Below, piece after piece: positions 22,434 to 34,280 of a stretch of 64,000 bases of DNA. Made by a program: the position numbers and the translations under genes. Origin of the DNA: Orobanche coerulescens (lineage: Eukaryota; Streptophyta; Magnoliopsida; Lamiales; Orobanchaceae); assembly GCA_033398695.1 (NCBI GenBank), contig CM065818.1, forward strand, positions 53,166,001 to 53,230,000. Reading direction: 5' to 3'. The notes beneath the pieces are model-generated. The model had not been told where the DNA came from. It did no database searches and worked only from the letters and a program-made list of their open reading frames with translations. Positions within the stretch are counted from its first letter, which is position 1. Each line of letters begins with the position of its first letter.

Positions 22434-24479
22434 TATTAAGTACCATAAATGATAAATTATAGAACTACATTGATCTTGCTTGGTTTTCTTATTACATCCC
22501 CGTGATCTTCACTACGTAATACATGCCAAATAAAAAAATAAAATAGTACGAGCAACGTAAAAAACAAATTGTTCGAGTCCTGTTGAAACTTACATGCATT
22601 GTGATTAAAAAGTGTTGTTTTGTGTATTCTGGGATTTGATATTACGAAAATGGACATATCTTTTGACAGGAAAGTATGGTCATAAAGCATGGTGAAAGAC
22701 AAATAGTGAATAGTAAGAATAGGATTGAAAATCATGTCAAAAAGCATTGTGACTTGTGAGAATGGTGTTTGCACATGACTCAGATTTTCAAAATTGATTT
22801 TTTATTTACTTCTTTGTATTAGAAATAATAGTAGGTTAAATATTATATCTTTTAAATAAATAATCTTACGGTAAATGCTTGTAAAGACATATACACGTAC
22901 AGTTATTAAAAGTAAGTGTTCTTTTTTGTTAGTAATAGAGACCGAACCGAGACACAAAGCGAATGAAAAAATTCGTAGGCGGAGTTGGTGATTGTACTAG
23001 TGTCTGATACACTTTTAAGAAACTAAACGATATTACAAACAAAATTTTAAAGGACCAAATACGTTTAGAAAAAAGTCAAGAATTTTTAACAAAACTAATT
23101 TTACGACACGTCGACACAATAATACATGGGTGTTACGAGACCCGCCCTGGTTTGTACTATATAAATTAACACATGGAATCAAAAGCCTGTTATAGTACTT
23201 TGTAAGCACATACGATTAGTTACTAACGAGAAATTAAGCTCTTGCACGTTGCGTTATAAGGTATAGTGATGTGTTTGTGTGGTGTGTTTGAGTGTGTTTT
23301 CGTCTTTGTGTTTTGTTTTTGGTTGTCGGTGTAGCCGAGCAATATGATGAAGAAGATGATCTTCTTTTTTTCACTTTCAATCTCATAAGACTTAGCATTC
23401 TAACCTTTAGTCCTTGTTAGTTAATTTATTGCACCGCTAGTCCCTGTTGAGTTTGCGTTGTTAATCATTTGATTTTTTTTCTTAAATAATTAGTCCAAAA
23501 TATGTATAAAATTGGTGCGTTATTTTATTTAAATTATGTAATATTTTTATATTAATATGTTGTTTTATTTGAATAAATAAATAAAAAAAATAAAAAAAAA
23601 ATTGATGAGGCCAATACAATGTGTCTTATAACTTGAGTGATGGATGAAAATTGTCTTTTGATTAAGTTATAAGTTTTGAGTTATAAAAAAAATAATAAGC
23701 TAAAGCTACGTACAATACTTTTTGCTATAAAATGTGCCCTATGACTCATGGATACCCAATGCTCTTTGAAATATATATGTAAGTCTTTATGAGGTTTAAC
23801 AAAAAGAAATCTTTAAAAGAAACTAAAAGCTCTATTAAGCTTGATTAGGCTTGATGGAAAAAAGAAAACAGTTTGGCTCGACCTTTTTTCTTTTATAACA
23901 GTTAATCTCCTAATGTCAACGACTATTTTCCAGTTTAGCAAGGCTTAGCCTAAAAAAAATTAGAGTATTTCTTAGATTTTCATTTATGGAGATTTAATAT
24001 ATTGAGCTCAACTCAACTTGGTTAGATACCCTGTCATTCTCGGTATCAAAGCTATACTAACAAAGTAACAATATTAAATCAATATTAATATTAGCTTACC
24101 AGATGTTTTAAGCTCCTCAACTAAATTAAATATTACGGTATTACACTGTACAATGTATAAAATTGTAGGTCGAACCTCGATAAGACCGCCAAACTTTATG
24201 AGACAAAAATTTTGATATTAGAAGAGAACTCAAATTCTACAAGAGTTGCCTAGGCTCCATTTCACTCATATAGGATGCAAATTGCAGGCAAGGTATAGCT
24301 TGTTATAACTTATAATAATTTAGATATAAGTCACCTTACATGTGAATGTAAAAGTTGTTTTATAATAAGAAAACAAATAAAATTATTGAATGTAGCTATA
24401 TAAAAAGACCTTAGGTTGTAGTTACAACTTACAACAATACTGTTTGTTACTCAAATAAAATTATTTACACATAATAACG

Positions 24480-24487
<8 letters not shown>
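22434..24487. other. AT-rich intergenic sequence, no gene recognised
   Basis: No domain-bearing reading frame on either strand. Short homopolymer tracts only. Confidence 0.5.
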
Positions 24488-24513
<26 letters not shown>

Positions 24514-24514
24514 T
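24488..24514. repeat. (TA)n microsatellite
   Basis: Uninterrupted 'tatata' run of about 26 bases. Confidence 0.9.
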
Positions 24515-24728
24515 TGGGCTAGCTAGCAAAGCCTATATAAGAAAGTCAGTATTATATCATAATAGAAATTAGTTGTGGATACTTTGGTTGTACAACTAAA
24601 TTGCTGTAACTTTTCTTAATAGATTAGGTTTAAAGTTTCTTAAACACTACTAGCATTTATACATTTTTGAAAACCTCGAATATAAACTCAACGGGTCTTG
24701 TTTAGCATGGCCTAATACACTTCCTAGC

Positions 24729-25024
24729 TTAAGAGCACTAGATATCGTTTGGTGCCAAAGGGTGGTGCGATAGGAAAATTGGTGACATCTCAGTACTTTT
24801 TCTTCATGGCACGAGGTTTGATTATGGCACCAAAACCTCTTCTCCCTAATATAAAAATGGTGTTGTAAAGTACAAGTGATGCCATAATACACAAAAAAAC
24901 AAACAAACAAACAAAAAATGAAATATCTTTGGCTTTGGCACGAGTTGCAGCATGGTACGTGGTGTCAAAGGTTGGTGCCAAAGCCCATGACTCAAGCCAT
25001 GGAACACTATACCCTGTGCTCTAA
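24729..25024. mobile_element. Tourist-like MITE, about 295 bp
   Basis: Ends 'ttaagagcactagatat' and '...ataccctgtgctctaaa' are inverted repeats (TWAGAGCAC). 'tttggtgccaaag' words occur near both ends. It is compact and non-coding. No clean TWA duplication, so class assignment is tentative. Confidence 0.5.
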
Positions 25025-26505
25025 AGAATAAAACAAAGGCTCATGTGTAGTAATGCTTGTTCTCCCACACACACTTCTTATGTCATAGATTAATGTAGGA
25101 TGTACTATTCATGTAAATGATTACGCACAATTAATCTTAATTTATGTTATTGGGTTTCTCTATTTATACTACATAAGTACTAGTGTCAGTTTTAAATCAA
25201 CCAGGGAGTGATAACTTCTCGTGTGAACAACAAATTGGACAAATGAAGATAAGATAATACCATAACATGCCATAATTCAGTTACTTAATCACCTACAAGT
25301 AGAAGCTGATCATTGTCTTCTCGTCCCAAAAGATTAAATCGCTCACTAGAGCCGTTAGTAATGTTAAATAACCATACTAGTCATGAAGCATTACATAAGA
25401 ACCCAAAAGGGGTTTGATAAACTTAACACAGTTTGAAGGTCCCTACAAGAACTTAACATAAAATCTGAAACCCCAAAAGTAGAGTCACTTAAGTCTACCA
25501 AAAGAACTTTATATAAACGTTTTTTTCTTACCAAAAGAGCTTCAAATAAATTTACAACCCTCCATCACATCAAATCACCACAGCTTAATTGTGTTAGCTT
25601 GAACTGGCCTGCATATATAAACAAAAATACAAAATCAAATTTACTTCAATATATTGAGGGGGTGTTTGGGAAAAATTAAGCTTAGAATTGTTTGCATCCT
25701 AAAATAGCTCGAAATATTTGGAGCTTAAGCTTATTGGCTGTTTTCCCTCCCAGAATAGCTAAAACTTCACCCAACACTTGTTTTGAGCTTTGGGTTTCTT
25801 AATAACAGGATAAGTTACCAAGCACCATAAATTTTCACAACCACACCCCTTAAGCTTAGGCTTACTAACAATCTAAATTTGATTATATCAAGTATACCCA
25901 ACCTCCTTCAATCATTGATTGTGAGTGTCTTTATGACATTTAAGAGCATGAAGTGTCTTAAAGTTCCCGCTTATATAACCAAAGGATTTTTTAGGAGGGG
26001 GCTTGGGAATATTAATAGCTTTTGAATCCTCAAAAAGTTAAAGTTATAAGCTTTATTTTTTACCGTTAAGACAGAGCATATTAGATTATCTTTTTGATTA
26101 GCTAATAAGCACTTTGGATAAACTTATCATGAGATCTTATGAAGGGTTCTCATTTTTGAGAATGGATCAGCTATAATTAAAGAATAAGCTTAGCCAAACA
26201 TCGTTCAAGCTTTCAAAATAAGCTTCAACCAAACACTTGTTTTGACAAATAAGCTACAATGCAGAAAACATTTACCCCCATAAGATTTTGGCTTACAAAT
26301 AGATAAGCCACCCTAAAAATGTTTTCTTGCTTTTAAAATATTAAACTAAAACATACATTTTTCAGGACGTGCTAGTGGATGCCTCATCTGCTCCAAACTC
26401 CCCTCCCTAAAAAAACCAACAAGTATATAAACAATCTAGCAACAACATCAATAAACACTGCACATGTTTGTGCTACATTGAACTTTAACCGAGACCACAA
26501 ACATG
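25025..26505. other. Intergenic sequence with diverged MITE-like ends
   Basis: 'gggggtgtttgggaaa' at 25659 and 'gagggggcttgggaat' at about 25995, with 'agcttat' and 'aagctt' repeats and 'ccaaacacttgttttga' at 26233, suggest one or two decayed elements. Boundaries are not resolvable by eye. No gene. Confidence 0.35.
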
Positions 26506-27633
26506 AACTGCCAAAAAGCATACGATGTAAAGTTTTTCCCTTTTTATTATTTACATGGGTTATTCTAAAATTGATGAAAAAGTATTAATTTTACATCGTT
26601 TTTGGAATAACTAATGTAAATTAATCTAATTTTAATTTTTACATCAGTTATTCAAAATCAACGTAAAATTACTATTTTATACATCGGTTTTGGATTAGTC
26701 AATTTTATTCTTTTTTGTATTATTTCGAAAAAATGATTTTTTATTTTTAATTTTTTTATATTTTAAAGAATCATCGTAAATAAAAATACATGTTTTCAAA
26801 AAAAGGATTTTATGACCGTTTTAGAGAAACCGATGTAAAATTTACCATTTTTATTTTTATTCCAAAACCGATGTAAAAAGTATTAATTACATCGATTTTG
26901 GAATAACTCGTGTAAATTTATCGTATTTTTAATTTTTACATCAGTTATTCTATAACCAATGTAAAATTAATACTTTATTTTATATCGATTTTGGAATAAC
27001 TTATGTAAATTACAATATTTAAAATTTTACATCGGTTGTTTGTATAACTGATGTAAAAGAATAATAATTTTACATCGGTTATTTGAACAACCGATGTAAA
27101 AATAGTAATTTTAGTTTTTACATCGGTTGATTGAACAACCGATGTAAATATATAAATTTTACATCGGTTATTTGAACAATCGATGTAAAATATAATAATT
27201 TTACACCGGTTATTTGAACAACCGATGTAAAGTATAATAATTTTACATCAGTTATTTGAACAACCGGTGTAAAGATATAATAATTTTACATCGGTTATTA
27301 TAACAACCGATGTAAAAAATAGTAATTTTAATTTTTACATCGGTTATTTGGACAACCGATGTAAATATATGATTTTTTACATCGGTTATTTTAACAACCG
27401 ATGTAAAATATAGTAATTTTAGTTTTTACATCGGTTATTTGGACAACCGGTGTAAATATATAATAAGTTTACATCGGTTATTTGAACAACCGATGTAAAT
27501 TGACCAAAATTTTATTTTTTGCATTGGTTTTATTTGATAACCGATGTAAATTGACGGTATTTTTAATTTTTACATCGGTTTTCGTTAAACCGATGTAAAT
27601 TGAGCGTCATAAAAAGTATATTTTGTAGCAGTG
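26506..27633 (-). mobile_element. CACTA-like non-autonomous element made of palindromic subterminal repeats
   Basis: The minus-strand end at 27633 reads CACTGCTACAAAATATAC, a CACTA-type terminus. The body is about eighteen alternating copies of 'ttttacatcggtta' and 'aaccgatgtaaaa' on both strands, arranged as inverted pairs of about 30 bp (arms ACATCGGTT and AACCGATGT around a loop such as ATTTGAAC) repeated about every 45 to 50 bp. The far left end, near 26506 ('actgccaaaaagcatac'), is only a weak partner. Repeats are more diverged to the left (26570-27000) than to the right. No transposase. Confidence 0.7.
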
Positions 27634-27994
27634 CCGGTACCAATTTTCCAAGAAAAACTAGTAGTTTTCTTTTGATTTTTGCATACAAGACATATCATTT
27701 TACAATGCGTTGGTACGGTACCGATAGCCCTCTCATAAAATGCCCAAACCCATAATTTTTGATTTTTATTTGAAGCTTCGGCCGTAGGTTCGGATGGAGG
27801 TGGCATGGTAGACGTAGTAGAGTATTGAGAGAGATTGTGAACTAATAACAATTTATAATAATAAGTACTAAATAAATAAACTCTACTAAATATAAAAAAT
27901 AATACAAAGTAGAAGTAGTAAACTTAACGAAATGCAAGTTGGTTTCATTGTCGCCGGTTCCTTCATGATGAACGTTCCTTGATCCGTCCGCCAT
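27634..27994 (-). pseudogene. hAT transposase N-terminal fragment (BED-type zinc finger), cut by the CACTA-like element
   Basis: The first piece starts at the ATG at 27994 (MADGSRNVHHEGTGDNETN). After an AT-rich intron-like gap ending TTGTTATTAG, the second piece encodes PPPSEPTAEASNKNQ, LWVWAFYERA, then KMICLVCKNQ and WKIGTGT. The W-x-W/F, a C-x2-C pair and a Thr/Gly stretch are the front half of a BED finger as seen in plant hAT (RICESLEEPER-like) proteins. The His pair is missing because the frame runs straight into the CACTA terminus at 27633. Confidence 0.55.
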
Positions 27995-28153
27995 AGTATT
28001 ATACAATTATATAAAGGTACTTAACAAAAAATAATAATGCAAGATTACAAGTTGTGAAAATTAACTTGAGAATTGTGCAAACTTGAGAATTAAGAAGAAG
28101 AGTGATAATGGTGTGGGAAAATGGTTAAGATGTGTTGGTATTTATAAGATGAA
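27995..28153. other. Upstream flank of the hAT fragment
   Basis: AT-rich. It may be the 5' leader and terminal region of the decayed hAT element. It ends at the Helitron terminus. Confidence 0.3.
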
Positions 28154-29196
28154 CTAGTGTATAGCCCGTCGAAACTCGACGGTTAATCACTTTATATTGT
28201 AATTTATAAGTAAAATCTTAAAAATAATTTAATACTTTGTTAGGGTTCAGCCACTTACAATCGTACCGCAGCGGAACACACCAATAAACAGAAATAATGA
28301 GGATGAAATTCAGCTACCCGAACTCATTTAGAATTTATGTACTTATACTCGTCCTAAACCCGATTGAATTTTACTACTTATTCCAGTTCAGAACACATAT
28401 AGTAACACATGAAACAACGAATGTATGCTACAAATATTCAGACCTGTTTAAAATCTTTATACTCATATTCATCAAACTCGATTAAAAGATAACTTTATTA
28501 TTCGTTTATATCCCATACCCCTATGTAATATATGCTAATTATTCAGCGTATTTAAATTTATATAATTTAAACAACTAAACATAAGTTGCTATAGTAATTA
28601 ATAGGTCAATCCATCTCAATGAAAACTCAAATATTGTAAAATAAAGGTTAAGAATAAATATTATGAATGACAAAAAATTAAAATTAAATTCCTTTTATAA
28701 TTTTAGAATTATACGATCTTCAAAAGTCCTTTACAATTTATATACCTATACTTTGATGTGGGATTCAAGATTTTAGATAAATAAGAATAAAAATATAAAA
28801 AACTTCATGTAGGAGAGAGAATTAACGTGGTACTCCGAACCCATATTGCTATTAGATAGTTTATAAATTTATTTGTAAGTAAAGATAATCGAGCTTATTA
28901 AAAAAATATAAAATTATAAAAAATATATTTATGCAAATATAAATTAGATATTAGAAAATAAATGCATACAGCTTTGGCCAACTCAATAGATGATGAAAAT
29001 AAAGTGGTGGTGTAAAATAATTGTGGATAAAATACATACTTATTTTAAATATTTATTCAGTTATTCAATGAGTGGAGTGTCATTGAAAATCAAGACGGAT
29101 GGAAGATTTAACTAAATATGAATCTAGAAAATAAAAATACCACGTATGAGAGAGTTAACGTAGTGCTCCGGATATGTAACAGTATATATATATAGA
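28154..29196 (-). mobile_element. Non-autonomous Helitron, second family (1,043 bp)
   Basis: On the minus strand the 5' end at 29196 is TCTATATATATATACTGTTAC preceded by A. The 3' end at 28154 has hairpin CCGTCGAGTTTCGACGG, then GCTATACA and CTAG followed by T. The interior is AT-rich with plant 'cgtaac...gagagagaattaacg' words also found at the 5' ends near 39173 and 39625. No replicase. Confidence 0.75.
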
Positions 29197-29202
29197 TATA
29201 AT

Positions 29203-29432
29203 TGTTTAAGGAGAAAGTAAAAGACAGCAAATCAATTGTATTGTTAACAATGAATAGGGGGGCCTTTATATAGGCATTACATAAGAGTCCTTCCATACAT
29301 AGGATTCCTAGTTAAGGTAAGACATCTAACAGGATCCTACTACCTCTGGAAGAGTCTAGAACCTTCCATAACTCTATCCCCCCACAACCAGTATTAGGTA
29401 AGACACCAATAAGGAAAGGATTTCCCAGAACA
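29203..29432 (-). repeat. Copia 3' LTR
   Basis: Copy of 36164-36382, with a short extra segment ('aaggagaaag') near its outer end and about ten substitutions. A minus-strand TATA-like 'TATATAAAGG' lies in the middle. Confidence 0.9.
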
Positions 29433-29444
29433 CTCCCCCTGTGT
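29433..29444 (-). other. Copia polypurine tract
   Basis: On the minus strand 'CACAGGGGGAG' abuts the 3' LTR. Confidence 0.8.
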
Positions 29445-29634
29445 CGAGCACTAATACTAACATGGTGCATAAGGTGTTGCCTCGGTAAAAAACCTTTCCA
29501 AGTCAAATAAAACCCTGTGGGAAAAACAAAGACTTGGTGAGGAAAAAGAGCACAACGCACCAACTACAAATGTCAGAATCATGTGAAGTATACTCCCCCT
29601 GAGGTATACATGATACTCATTCGCCGAGCTATCA

Positions 29635-32600
29635 TTAGTTGAGCTCGGATAATCGACACATGCCGATGCTTCTCACATGTTTCTCAAATGTAGATTTTGG
29701 CAGAGACTTAGTGAACAAGTCTGCGATATTCTCATCGGAACTCACTTGTTTCACTTCGATATTCAGCAATTTCTGTATTGTCACCCTTTATGAAACCTAA
29801 CTTCATCTGCTCAATGCATGCCGCATTGTCCTCAAAGATGCAAGTAGGGGTTGCTGTAGTGGGATCTAATCCACACGTTCCTCGTATATGGTCTATGACT
29901 GACCGGAGCCAAATGCACTCCCTTACGGATTCGTGCAATGCAATTATCTCTGCATGGTTCGAGGAAGTAGCAACCAGGGTCTACTTGGTAGATCGCCAAG
30001 ATATCGCCGTGTTCCCGATGGTGAACACATAACTAGTTTGGGAACGTCCTTTATACGGGTCAGAGAGATAACCGTCATCAGCAAATCCAACTAACGTGTC
30101 GTTAGGATTCTCTGCATAAGGGGTAAGCTTGCTTGCATTAGCAGTTCTGGTAGTCAAGCTACCATGCTTAGCTGCAATATCAGAGGAAGATCGACGGTCG
30201 GTATGCATCGTCTTAACCTCAACAATTCCTTTCGGAATATCGCTCTCTCTTGTGTAGGGAAAGAACAATCCAAGATCACTGGAGCCTTTCAAGTATCGAA
30301 AGATGTGTTTTACTCCATTCCAATACCTTATCGTGGGAGTGGAGCTAAATCTCGCTAACAGATTCACAGAGAATGCGATGTCTGGACGAGTACATTGAGC
30401 CAGATACAACAACGCATCGATTGCGCTAAGGTACGATGTTTCTGCTCCAAGGACCTCTTCATCCTCCTCTTTGAGACGAAACAGATCCTTGTTCATTTCC
30501 AGACTTCGACCAATCATGGGAGTAGCAAGAGGATGTGCCTTGTCCATACTAAATCGCCTGAGCATTTTGTGGACATAGGCAGACTGATGAATGAGTATGC
30601 CATCATCTCGATGTTCTAGCTCTAAGCCCAAGCAGAATCGAGTCCTCCCCATGTCTTTCATCTCGAATTCGGATTCAAGGTAGCGGGCCGTTTCATTGAC
30701 CTCATCTATGGTACCGATAACATTCATGTCATCTACATAGACGGCTATAATCACGAATCCTGTATCTCTTCTTTTCACGAAAATGCATGGACATATATCA
30801 CTGTTCTCGTATCCCTTCCCAACCAAGTATTCACGTAGGCGGTTGTACCACATCCTTCCGGATTGTTTCAACCCATACAGTGAACGACGCAATTTCACAG
30901 CGTAAGCGCTCCGTGGTTTAGAGCTACTTGATTTGGGAAATGAAATCCCTTCGGGGACTTTCATATAAATATTCATATCTAGATCCCCATAAAGACACGC
31001 TGTAACCACATCTATAAGCTGCATATTCAGTTTTTCGGACACTACCAAACTGACTAAGTAGCGGAAAGTGATAATGTTCATAACGGGAGAATACGTCTCC
31101 TCGTAGTCAATGCCAGGGCGCTGCGAGAAGCCTTGGGCAACTAATCTCACTTTGTAACGCATGACCGCATCTTATCATTGCGTTTACGAACAAAGATCCA
31201 CTTATGTCCAACTGGTTTAACGCCCATGGGTATTGGCTCGATACGGCCAAATACCTCACATTTAGCCATTGAGTCTAGTTCAGCCTGCATTGCATCTTTC
31301 CATTTCGGCCAATCGGCTCGTTGTTGACATTCAGCAACTGAGCGCGGCTCAGCATCGTCATCTTCAATAATTTCTTGAGCGACGGAGTAGGCAAAAGCAT
31401 CATCGAGTAGCGTGGATGACCTGTCCAATAGTACGTATTCACTCGTACATTGCATCGAGATTTCTTTATTCTCTGACATCAACAAAGTTTCCGACGCGTC
31501 CGTCGATTGTTCCATTGTTGATTCGATGACATATCCGTAGTCAGAGATAATCTCGTGTGACGGAGTCACTGTGTCGATGACGAGAGGATTTTGTGCCTCC
31601 GTTCCTCTTCTCTTTCGAGGTTCGGTATCCTTTCTACCCACTGGCCTCCCCCTCTTTCGAGCAGAGATAAGAGCAGCCGAAGCAGCCGTCCCACCACTAA
31701 GGTTGACGCCGGGGGCATCATTCCTTTGGGCGGCTGAACCTTGCCCTATAACCGGGCCTTCTAACCTTGCAGGAACAATCGCAGCGGGAATGGTAGATCT
31801 TGTCGCTTTCGCAGTATCAGTTAAGCTGTCGGGCATCGAATCCGCAACTTTCTGAAGACTGAGAATACGTTGCACTTCTAGCTCAGATTGATCTGTGCGG
31901 GGATCTTGATGAGGCAAGGAGGGAGCACACCAGACAATTTCCTGGCGTTCAACTGGAATCGTTCGATTCCTCTCCCCCCCTAACGACGGGAAGTTTGTCT
32001 CATCAAAGTGACAGTCTGCAAATCTTGCAGTAAACAGATCTCCCGTCAAAGTTTCCAAATAGCGGATAATTTTAGGCGATTCATAGCCAACGTATATACC
32101 TAATCGTCTTTGCGGACCCATTTTAGTACGTTGTGGAGGCGTAATTGGCACATAGACTGCACAACCAAAAATGCGTAAGTGTGAAATATCAGGCTCATAT
32201 CCAGTTACCAACTGATACGCACTAAACAGTTGATTGGCAGTGGGTCGAAAGCGAATAAGTATAGCCGCATGCAAAATTGCATAACCCCAGGCAGAAATCG
32301 ACAAGTTGGTGCGCAATACCAATGCTCGGGCGATAAGCTGTAACCGCTTAATCATAGCCTCGGCAAGGCCATTCTGCGAATGAATATGGGGGACGAGATG
32401 TTCAACTTCAATCCCTATTGACATGCAATAGTTGTCAAAAGACTTTGACGTAAACTCACCAGCATTGTCCAATCTTAATGACGAAATTGAAAAGTCGGGG
32501 TGGTTAGCCCGTAACTTGATGATTTGTGCTAGGAGTTTAGGAAATGCAGCATTTCTTGTGGATAGCAGAGCGACGTGTGACCATCGCGTTGATGCATCAA

Positions 32601-33438
32601 CCAGAACCATAAAGTATCTGAATGGTCCGCACTCTGGTTGAATAGATCCACATATGTCCCTTTGAATTCTTTGTAAGAAGCGAATGTTTTGTGTTGAGTC
32701 TTTAGCAAAGGACGGAGATGGTATCAACTTTGCTAGTGAACAGGCTTTACAAAACGATTTATGGGCATTAGAAATTGCCACGGAAGCATCGGGATTTATG
32801 AGAGATGCACCGTCAACCGTATCAGGGCGTGCGATCTTTAGTCCCGGTGATACGGTATCAAGCTCACTCACATCAATGCCGATATCGAGTGGTGCTTCCA
32901 ATCATTTTCTGGACTTGAAAAACGGATGACCATGTGAATTTTTCAAAATGCAAATCATCATGTCGCGTCCAGGGTGACGGAGTCGGTCATGCCATAGTTG
33001 GTATGCTTCGGAATCACAAAGTTCGTGACTCACAGCGTAGGATTCAATAACCCTTATTATAGTCTGGTATAAACCATTACTTAGACTCATTAGTTTCTCG
33101 AGAACGCGGTGTCTTCCGCATTCTGCCAGAGTAACACACAAAAATTCTGTCCCATTCTCACAATGTGTATCAAGGTGATAACCGTTGGCACGGATGTCCC
33201 TAAAACTTAGCAAGGTTCGGTTTGCTCTTGGGGCATAGAGAGCATTTGTGACATTAATATGCGTACCATTAGGTAGCAAGAAATGAGCAGGTCCCCTCCC
33301 TTGAATTACTTGGGAGGAACCAATCATTGTTGTCACTGACGATATGTATGGCACAATATCCTTAAATAATTGCATATTCCGAAGAATAGTGTGGGTTGTT
33401 CCACTATCAGCAAGGCACTCAATTTCGCCATGAGACAT
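29635..33438 (-). pseudogene. Copia pol: protease, integrase, reverse transcriptase, RNase H (recently disabled)
   Basis: From the ATG at 33438: protease with ADSGTTHTIL, GAG-pre-integrase domain (LWHDRLRHPG), integrase with catalytic Asp residues in RDICG and LDNAGEF and Glu in NGLAEAMIKRLQ, a Ser/Thr/Pro-rich linker, then reverse transcriptase (RLVAQGFSQRPGIDYEETYS, AVYVDDMNVIG) and RNase H (CIFEDNAACIEQMKLGFIKG). Breaks: an in-frame TGA at 32902-32904 before integrase, a two-base insertion near 31165 between integrase linker and reverse transcriptase, a TAG at about 29983 just before RNase H, and a frame change near 29765 after which ADLFTKSLP is readable. Catalytic residues are otherwise intact. 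The ATG lies exactly one base after a TAG splice acceptor-like site. Confidence 0.93.
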
Positions 33439-34280
33439 CTACAATAAGACATGAAACTCGGTTAGTCTTGTGATGAAAGACATAGCGAAAACTCATTAAC
33501 TTCGAGTTTGGGGAAATTCGACCAAGTTGGTTAGGATCAAAGTTAGCACAATCGCTGGAAATAATTTCCGCGTAGCTTGACCTTTGTTCACTAAAACAGC
33601 AATAACTTCTTCGTTAAGAAGGCTATGAACGAACGGTCAGTTGTTCTGGAAACAAGACTTCCGTATCTTTTTATTCATAGGTCGTGCACTTTCTAGATCA
33701 TTAAACTCAAATATCAGTGCTCATTTCAAGTTGCTATTTTGGTATTTTCCTATTGTTGAGTGATAGAGCAAGGTTGAAGCCTTTTTCAAAGGCATTATTG
33801 TTGATACAATACTATGGCAATATGGCCATAGGAGCGTTTAAACACTTCAAAGAGCATCGTGGTGTTCGATTTATATTTCGACTAATGATTCTTTCGGTAA
33901 CTCCAACTTGGTAGACTTGCAGAGAAAGTAGGAATGTCGGTACAGCTAAGGCTGTTTAAAAACCACTGACTCCGTTTGAACTTTCAAAGCATAAATAAAT
34001 ACCAAGGAGGATGCGCCTAGTCTTGATCATAAGCTTTGATGAAATCCACTAATATATCAATTTAACCAAGCAATTCATTACTGAGCAATTGTTTTGTGAT
34101 AAACCAAACATGCTTTCGAAGGGAAAAATAAAATTCGTTTTTGCACAATCACAGCAATTAAAAGAATTTTATTCATCATGGCCAACTTTATTACATTCAT
34201 AGAAAATCCAAAGTAGTTCTCAAAAACTAGAAACAAGACAAAACATAACCAAAATGTAAAACTAGTCAAACTATAATGAT
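33439..34280 (-). other. Non-coding spacer between copia gag and pol, ending in a 3' splice-like site
   Basis: 842 bases without a coding frame separate the gag stop from the pol ATG. Immediately before pol the minus strand reads ACAAGACTAACCGAG, then TTTCATGTCTTATTGTAG and ATG: a branch-point-like CTAAC, a pyrimidine-rich tract and an AG acceptor. In most copia elements gag and pol are one frame or directly adjacent, so this spacer is odd. Confidence 0.7.

Noticed and set aside
24650..24981. Cys-rich minus-strand frames (FVCFFVYYGI...)
   Set aside because: Lie inside a MITE with matching inverted ends; hydrophobic run comes from 'aaacaaac' repeats.
26570..27600. CRISPR-like spacing of repeats
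   Set aside because: Units are inverted pairs with degenerate spacers in a plant genome and end in a CACTA-type terminus; no cas genes.
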